From positions 53,619,624-53,683,623 of the forward strand of contig JAAALK010000288.1 of assembly GCA_019279435.1 (NCBI GenBank): a DNA stretch of 64,000 nt. The letters run 5' to 3'. Positions 57,626 through 64,000 of the stretch are shown piece by piece. How positions within the stretch are numbered: the first letter of the stretch is position 1; each line of letters begins with the position of its first letter. This DNA comes from Zizania palustris. Taxonomy: Eukaryota > Streptophyta > Magnoliopsida > Poales > Poaceae. The notes beneath the pieces were generated by a model. It did no database searches. It was not told the origin of the DNA and worked only from the letters and a program-made list of their open reading frames with translations. A program made the position numbers and the translations under genes.

Positions 57626-58038
57626 GGATATTTTGAGTCAGTTTTCTTTCTTCTTTACTATTTTATTTAGTCTTTTCCATGTGTGTTCATATCATGCATA
57701 ATCACATATCACTCTTTGAGCTTGCTTCTATTATATGATTGATCTGATTTACTTATTATAGCTAGTACATGCTTTTGAATAACTATCGATGATCATGCTT
57801 TGCTTCAGTTCACATGATATGTCTGATATCTGTCATATGCATGGTTTTTTATGCTTTAAAATTAAAAAATGATCACCATTGCTTCGGGTAACTAGCATGT
57901 GTAGGCTGAGTGCTTTTGCTATCTTTTACATGCCTCGTAGCTAGTTCCTCACTTAGATGCAGATATGCAACTTGGACATCTATATGCTTTAACATGGAAA
58001 ATGTGCTATAAAATGATAAAAAAATCAGAAAAAAATGA
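57626..58038 (+). other. SIRE-C 3' untranslated region, cut by CRM-2
   Basis: Matches the reverse complement of SIRE-A 4811-4410. It joins CRM-2 at 58036-58038 through a shared tga after an A-rich stretch. Confidence 0.75.
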
Positions 58039-59661
58039 TAGTTTGGGGTTGCGGCCAGCTGTTGATTGCTTCGACCTTTGCCGCATCAACCTCAATACCC
58101 TGTGAAGTGACAACATATCCAAGAAACACAACTCGATCCGTGCAAAATGTGCACTTCTCAATGTTACCAAACATTCTAGCTTCACGGAGGACAAAAAAAC
58201 AGCACGTAGGTGTTCAACATGTTCAGTGAGAGACTTGCTATAAACCAAGATATCATCAAAGTATACAACCACAAAGCGTCCTATAAAGTGCCGTAGGACT
58301 TCATTCATCAAGCGCATGAAGGTACTAGGTGCATTAGTAAGTCCAAAAGGCATGACAAGCCACTCATATAATCCAAACTTTGTTTTAAAAGCAGTTTTCC
58401 ATTCATCACCTAGTTTCATGCGAATTTGGTGGTAGCCACTACGGAGATCGATCTTAGTAAAGATAATGGCACCACTAAGCTCATCAAGCATGTCATCCAA
58501 TCTAGGAATAGGGTGTCGATATCGAATGGTGATATTATTAATAGCACGACAATCAACACACATGCGCCAACTACCATCTTTCTTAGGTACCAAAAGAACG
58601 GGTACTGCACAAGGACTAAGGCTTTCACGGGCGTACCCACGATCAAGAAGGTCCTGTACTTGGCGCTCAATTTCTTTTGTCTCCTCCGGATTGGTGCGGT
58701 ACGCTGCACGATTAGGAAGAGACGCTCCCGGGACCAAATCAATTTGGTGCTCGATGCCGCGTATCGGTGGCAGCCCGGGTGGTATCTCAGCAGGAAAAAC
58801 ATCTTTAAACTCCTGCAAAAGGTCAGTGACTGCAACAGGAACAGAGCTAGGAAGGTTCGCAAGTGAAAACAACACGTTTGTGCAAATCAAGCCGTATAGC
58901 AAGGGAGTATCATCACAAATTTCAGCAAGTTCAGTTTTAGTTGTAAGCATGACATGTCCTTTCAGATTAATAACTTGTGATGAAGAAGGAGAAGCAATTT
59001 TATCTTTCTGTTGCCTCAAAAGCGTCTTAGCTACTTGCTGATTTTCAGAAGGTTGTTTGCTCTTTTGTGCATCCCTAGCATGTTTTTCTTGTTCAAATTT
59101 TACAATTTCAGCAGGAGTCATAGGAAGCAATGTAACTTTCTTTCCCTTATTCATAAATGTATACTTATTGCTCCTACCATGGTGTGTAGCATCAGTATCA
59201 TACTCCCAAGGTCTACCAAGTAACAGAGAACATGCTTGCATTGGTACTACATCAAAATCAGCAACTCCTAAGTATGTACCAATGGCAAATTTGATGTGAG
59301 CAGTTTGTGTTACCTTGACCTTACCGTTATTGTTGAACCATTGCACATGGTAAGGGTGCGGATGCGCACGTGTGGGAAGTTGAAGCTTCGTTACCATGTC
59401 GTGGCTCACCAAATTGTTGCAACTACCGCTGTCGATGATGACACGTACACGGCGGTCATTGACGAGGAAGAAGGTCTGAAACAGATTGTTCCGTTGTGCC
59501 CGATCGTCCTGCTCCATGTGAGTGCTTAAAACACGTTGTACAATAAGTGCTTCATGGTCGGCATAGGTATCCGGCGCAAAAAACAGCGTCATCGTCGAAT
59601 GTATCATCATCTCCTGCAATGTTAGCAGCAAGTGCATATTCATCTTCAACATCACTAGCAC
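58036..59661 (-). pseudogene. CRM-2 protease and reverse transcriptase, truncated
   Basis: A long frame nearly identical to CRM-1 residues 205-700: RVIIDSGSCNNLVS (protease), then WRMCVDCRAINN, SKIDLRSGYHQI-like (here TKIDLRSGYHQI) and YFDDILVYSKSLTEHV. A small indel at LRAVF changes the frame (about 58185), and the sequence ends near the RT/RNase H boundary where SIRE-C begins. Without RNase H and integrase it cannot act alone. Confidence 0.88.
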
Positions 59662-60839
59662 TTACGTAGCCACCGTCTTCCGTAGCAATATAAGCCCGCT
59701 GACTAGGGCAGTCCTTCATAACGTGGCCAAGTCCTTTGCATCTGTGACACTGGATCGCTGCAGAACGTGCAGTAGAGGCCGCCGAGGAGGTGGGCTTGGC
59801 TGGCTGGCGCCTTGGATGCTGCAGTCTTGGAACTCTCAACCTGGGCTGTAGATGTGGAAGGTGCTGATGTAGTCATCGGTCGAGAAGGTGGTGGTGGTGG
59901 TCGTTGCTGCTGCCCACTTGAGCGTGAAGTAGCACCACCAATGTTGGTCCTCGTGCTGCGTTGTGGTTGTTGGCGACCCTGCAATTCTTTCTCTGCAAGC
60001 ATAGCAAGGTGGAAAAGACGAGTGATAGTATTGTATTCTTTATAATCAATGATATCCTGAATTTCACGTCTTAAACCACCATAAAAACGGGCCATTTTAT
60101 CCTCATTGTCCTCCTCAATTTCAGCACGCATGCAACCTATTTGCAACTCCTGATAATACTCCTCTACCGATTTATTTCCTTGGTTTAGGCGCTGCAATTT
60201 TTTTCTCAAATCACGTTTATATGAAGGAGGGACCCATCTACCACGCATTTGCCGTTTTAATATATCCCAAGTTTGTGGTTCATTGCCAACCTGAACTATT
60301 TCAGTCCACCAAAGAAGAGCATATCCAGTGAAGTCACTAGTAGCTAAGCGCACGCGGTGGATAGCAGGAACCATGTGAGCATTAAATTTTTGTTCGACTG
60401 ACATCTCCCAATCTAAATATGCATCTGGATCATAGGTGCCAGCAAAAGGAGGTACTAAAAATTTTACCTTGGAGTAGGGATCATCGTTCCTGCGGTTGTC
60501 ATTGTTACCTCGTGGATGGCGGTTGCGGTGGCCGCCCATACCTTGACGGTTGAACTGAAAACGATGATATGCAGCCTCGTCAGGGTCAATGGCATTGTTT
60601 CCGGCATAGGATAGGTCGTCTTCCTCTTCAATATGATCGTCTTCCTCTTCAACGTGTTCATCGTTGACTCGTGCAGCAGGCAATCGTGTTTCCAAGGTAG
60701 TCATTCGGTCCACTAGGTCAGCCACAGTACGCGCGAGACGTTCGATGGAATGTTGGGTCTGCCGCTGAGACTCTAGTAGAGCACGCCGTGAGACACAGTC
60801 ATTAAAATCAGATGGAGGGGTGCCGCTGTTATCTGCCAT
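59552..60839 (-). pseudogene. CRM-2 gag
   Basis: Start MADNSGTPPSDFNDC at 60839, intact through the point where CRM-1 is shifted (YKRDLRKKLQRLNQGNKSVEE, seven A). It breaks after SKTAASKAPA by a four-base duplication (agcc), goes on in another frame with the zinc knuckle CHRCKGLGHVMKDC, and shifts again at DDDAVF where the T run has one extra base. So each CRM copy is broken at a place where the other is intact. Confidence 0.87.
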
Positions 60840-62148
60840 GTTAGTGAAAAGATAAAACAACAAAGAATAATCCTATGTAAAACAGCTAGGTGGGGTGCTG
60901 GATGTGTGGTGGAAACAATTCGTCAAGCACCTTACCCACGCTTGCAAGTGTTCTTACCACGCCGCAGTGAGGTCACCGGCCTACAGGTGATGAACCAAGT
61001 GGAGGGTGGTGTACAATTGCAAGAGATGAACCTGTCCTGACCAAAAGAAAGGTGTAGCTTGGAAGGCAAAGTGAGTAGCAAGGATTAGCGATAATAATAA
61101 CAGTTAAACCAAGTTCAATAAGTATTCCCAAGTACTCGTCAAAGTTGCTGACCGTAGTGCTCCCAAAGTGAAAGTTCAAGTAAAAGAGGGAAACTATGTG
61201 CCCAAAAATCAAAAAGGAAGCAAAAACAGGTCAAAATCAGCTCTCTATAGATCGGACAAGGGATCGGACAAGAGATCGGACAAGTGATCGGACAAGGGTA
61301 TGTGCAAAAATTTTTTTTTCTGCTGCTGTTCGGATCGGACAAGAGTTCGGACAAAGGTTCAGACAAGAGATCGGACAAGCAACAAACAGCCAAAGACTGC
61401 CTCAGATTGGACAAGAGTTCGGACAGGAGTTCGGACAAGAGATCGGACAAGCAACAAACAGCCAATGCCTGCCTCAGATCGGACAAGTGTTCGGACAGGA
61501 GTTCGGACAAGAGTTCGGACAAGCAACAAACAGGACTGCTTCTCTCTCTTTTTTTATATTTTTTTTTCTTTTTTTTCACTCTATTTTTTTTGAACAAGGA
61601 TGACCAGAGATGCAACCACAAAAATTGGCACCTACAACTGAGGTGGGATGTGGCTCACAAAAATTCAAACAAGTTCGTTGTCCGGCGAGCAAAAACTTTG
61701 TCCAATTGTTTTCTTTATCTTCCTGATTTTTTTTGGCGATTTTGGTGAGGTCTAACCGGTAAAACCGGTTAGAGTACCCCCCCAAATTGGGTCAGGAACA
61801 CGCTCAAAAAAATTCAGATTTTTCTGCCAAACGAGCGAAAAGTTATGCCTGTTTTACTGAAGGGGGGTCACAAGAGACTGGATGTGGAAAACAAATAGGG
61901 TTGCGGAAGGGGGGGTTTTTCGGTGGGGAATTTTATCTGAGACACAAGAACAACTACTACTCAAACGACACAGAGGGATGACTAAACCAGCAACAAGACT
62001 CGACCAAGAACACGAACTCAACAAAGTTAAAACTGAAATTAAAATCGCAAGGCACAAAGGGGTTCTCGGTGGGGAATTTTTTTTGGTGCGGTTTTCTGGA
62101 CTCTGGGTAAAACAAAAGCAGATCGAGATTACCTAACGGGAAATCTGA
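60840..62148 (-). other. CRM-2 leader
   Basis: Same leader as CRM-1, no credible gene. Array of 12-bp units at 61251-61525. Confidence 0.8.
61251..61525 (-). repeat. 12-bp tandem array in the CRM-2 leader
   Basis: Units gatcggacaaga and gttcggacaaga in three or more blocks, with two near-identical spacers containing caacaaacagccaa; longer and more regular than in CRM-1. Confidence 0.85.
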
Positions 62149-62160
62149 GCTCTGATACCA
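62149..62160 (-). other. CRM-2 primer-binding site (initiator Met-tRNA)
   Basis: Minus strand TGGTATCAGAGC two bases from the LTR. Confidence 0.9.
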
Positions 62161-62162
62161 GC

Positions 62163-63071
62163 TGATGGGGGATTGGTCCCGATCTTCCGCTAGGTAAGGG
62201 ATAAACTTGGGTTGGTGGAGAATCTCGACGTTGGCGATCCAAGGCTTCGGTCCGGCGGATCAAAACCTTGCAATCATTACACCATTGTCTCCGTTGGTTA
62301 TCAACCACGCAGAACGCGATTGACCTCGCCACGAAGGCTAATTCCTGCAAGCGAACCCAAGAACACAAGCAAGAACAGGAAGGATACAAATCGAATGCCA
62401 AATCACAGACAAACGAAGATAAGGTGAGGTTTCACAAACGCCAATGCAGCAGCCAATCGGTCCGGTGCAAGAGGCGGGATCTAAACACAACAGTGTAGAT
62501 GCAACAAAGTAAAACCTAACCCTAGAAGTGGCTGGCGTGAGAATATATAGGGCGGCGGCCTGTGGAAGGTAAACAGACATGGGCTGTGGGCTAGAAAATG
62601 TACAGACTCAGATTATGAGCCAACATGGCCCAGTTCTGTCACGCAGTACTGTTTTAAATACACATGACGACTCGAGACTCCAAATGAGGTGAAACCAACG
62701 GCAAACGATCCGTCTTCTCCTCAGCTTTCCAAAAGTCAAAGAACGCACCAATCGGACTTTGTATGAGGAAGTTATGCCCATTTTGGTGAATGGTGGTCGA
62801 TGTAGTCCGAACCAGCGAATTCTTGACTTCAAATCATCCGTGCGGCTCCGTCTTCAACTCCAACTCTCCTATTCCATCTCCCATGTTCCTAAGCAACAAA
62901 ATATCACTAGTATTCAGTAGCATCCCATCCAAACAAATATAATCAAAGTTGCTAAGGAACGAATTAACCTCATGGTTCAAGCGACGGGCACGGGCGCGTG
63001 TGATTGGTCCTTGTAGTTGAATTGTAGGTGGAGGCTCCATGTGTGTATCATGTGAAGTGATGTCCTCATCA
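62163..63071 (-). repeat. CRM-2 5' LTR
   Basis: 909 bp, same ends as CRM-1; the 68-codon tail frame recurs at 62834-63040. Confidence 0.92.
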
Positions 63072-63352
63072 GCCTAGATCTCTCTAGCAGTGCTGAGATG
63101 GCTCACAGGCTCAAACTAAGTGGGACCTAAACTAGAAAATAAAATGTTCACAACTTTGTTGTTGTTCTGATGCTGGGAAATTATCGCAAGAGAAGTACGC
63201 TCAGCAACAGAAAGCACAGTGAAAGTTTCGTGAACACAAACAACCCAAATGTCCGAGCTCTGGCTCATGAGATAGGCTCGCATGAGAGTCTTCCAGTAAT
63301 TGTAGCCAAAAGCTTCAAGGGACGGGACTTTTCCATAGGAAGTCATGATCAC
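63072..63352 (-). pseudogene. SIRE-host gag N-terminus
   Basis: Starts MIMTSYGKVPSLEAFGYNYW at 63352, closely matching SIRE-A gag, and runs to NILFSSLGPT, with frame loss after that. It is cut at 63072 by CRM-2. Its start lies about 46 bp inside the primer site, as in SIRE-A. Assignment to SIRE-host rather than to another SIRE copy rests on the LTR variant next to it. Confidence 0.75.
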
Positions 63353-63397
63353 TACCTTGGGTTAGAACCGGTTAAGGTATGGAAAAACCCTAATCAG

Positions 63398-63409
63398 GCT
63401 CTGATACCA
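63398..63409 (-). other. SIRE-host primer-binding site
   Basis: Minus strand TGGTATCAGAGC, two bases from the LTR. Confidence 0.88.
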
Positions 63410-63411
63410 CT

Positions 63412-64000
63412 TGTAGGACTGAAAGTAGCGACCAGAGGGGGTTGAATGGGCGCCTAAAAAATTCTTTCGAATCAATGACCTTCTCCCAACACCCAACGCA
63501 CCTCAATAAACAATCAGCAGAAACAAAACAGATCACAGGTACTAAAAATAATCTAGCCTAAAAACGACCGGTGTCCTAGTTGAAAAGACACCAACACAAT
63601 GTTCAAAGATAGATTAACAGAGCATTCAAAACATAGGCATTTCAAGCATCATAAAAATTAATCATCACAGGCATTTAATTCAAGTGCACGCAAAACGAGA
63701 TGAAGGTTTACTGTTCAAAAGTTGTCTCCTGTTTGATACTTGTCGAAGCCTGCGTCTGTAGCTGATGAAATCTGCAAAACCAGCAGAGCCAGGCAACACT
63801 TCATCACACTACCGTCGAAGTTTGCAGTAGTGACGTCTATCTCTGCGCAGAACTTCGTACAAACAGAGAAATAGACCCCACGTGTTGGACTTCACAGATC
63901 CTCGTGCACTGCGGGGCTTCAACGGAGCCTTTTACGAAGCCTGCACTTCGAGCCGCTAGTCAGAGCTCACGTTGAAGGCCACCACTTCGAAGGCCTTGCG
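63412..64000 (-). repeat. SIRE-host 5' LTR (runs out of the window)
   Basis: Starts tgtaggactgaaag. For about 400 bp it follows the variant at 304-800, then diverges, with TTCGAAG-rich sequence to the window end. Confidence 0.7.

Larger units (their letters stand above)
54346..58038 (+). mobile_element. SIRE-C: inverted SIRE copy, truncated at both ends
   Basis: Plus-strand copy collinear with SIRE-A from the end of gag through pol to the 3' UTR (SIRE-A about 8090 down to 4400). LTRs, gag and primer site are missing on the left; the right end is replaced by CRM-2. No duplication can be found. Confidence 0.82.
58036..63071 (-). mobile_element. CRM-2: truncated CRM element
   Basis: Same family as CRM-1 with nearly the same sequence, on the minus strand. 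It has 5' LTR, primer site, leader, gag, protease and RT, and stops at the point equivalent to CRM-1 38798; RNase H, integrase and 3' LTR are absent. Its right LTR borders SIRE-host gag at 63072. Confidence 0.88.
304..64000 (-). mobile_element. SIRE-host: old Copia (SIRE/Maximus-type) element enclosing most of the window
   Basis: Read on the minus strand, the pieces in order are: probable 5' LTR (63412 to beyond the window), Met-tRNA primer site (63398-63409), gag start (63352), gag C-part, protease and integrase (48063-45922), hinge, RT and RNase H (31666-29775), 3' UTR (14388-13504), polypurine tract and 3' LTR (13489-12829 plus 1509-304). Other elements separate the pieces. The two LTR starts share a variant (..ccttctcccaacacccaa.. 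and ..cacaggtactaaaaataat..) that SIRE-A lacks. Treating all pieces as one insertion is inference: the LTR copies diverge after about 400 bp, and an assembly gap lies between the pieces. Confidence 0.5.

Noticed and set aside
61251..61525. Regularly spaced repeats with similar spacers, at first sight like a CRISPR array
   Set aside because: Units are 12 bp in tandem, the spacers are repeats themselves, the sequence is in a plant retrotransposon leader and no cas genes exist.

Overview
The window is a block of nested LTR retrotransposons from a plant nuclear genome. A grass is most likely: SIRE/Maximus-type Copia, Tat-type Gypsy and CRM-type Gypsy elements occur together in the arrangement typical of grass intergenic DNA. 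I see no host gene, rRNA, tRNA or CRISPR array. Almost all long reading frames are gag, pol or element-borne accessory genes, most of them broken. Element names used here are local labels.

Layout, outermost first. (0) Positions 1-303 are the end of an accessory gene from a Tat-type element (Tat-0). (1) An old minus-strand SIRE element (SIRE-host) inserted there. Its left LTR starts at 304, and its gag start, primer site and probable 5' LTR lie at 63072-64000, so it may enclose nearly the whole window. (2) It was then hit repeatedly. A full-length SIRE element (SIRE-A, 1510-12823, duplication aaaat) lies in its LTR. A Tat pair (Tat-1 14389-29300 with Tat-2 inside it, broken by a run of 100 N) lies in its 3' UTR. 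A Tat element (Tat-3, 31672-45916, duplication agcac) lies between its integrase and reverse transcriptase. A long-LTR SIRE element (SIRE-B, from 48064) lies in its gag. (3) Tat-3 was itself hit by a young CRM element (CRM-1, 33818-41553, duplication ttcgg). (4) 53421-63071 is rearranged: an unassigned GC-rich block, an inverted 5'-truncated SIRE copy (SIRE-C) and a truncated CRM copy (CRM-2).

The most interesting system is the accessory gene carried antisense between integrase and 3' LTR in the Tat elements. Three copies (Tat-0, Tat-1, Tat-3) share exon structure. In Tat-1 and Tat-3 the gene has its own TATA box, about five exons, short introns with GT/AG ends, an N-terminal domain resembling Pfam Transposase_28 (putative gypsy-type transposon), a basic stretch and a long coiled coil. 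Tat-3 has lost all gag and pol but kept LTRs, primer site and this gene, and still transposed.

Less expected details include a CACTA transposon end beside the Tat-3 accessory gene, a 12-bp tandem array in the CRM leader, TTCGAA palindromes packed in the transcribed part of the SIRE LTR, a TAG at the same place in gag of two SIRE copies, and minisatellites in the Tat untranslated regions. The N gap probably hides several kilobases. All similarity statements come from reading by eye, not database searches.
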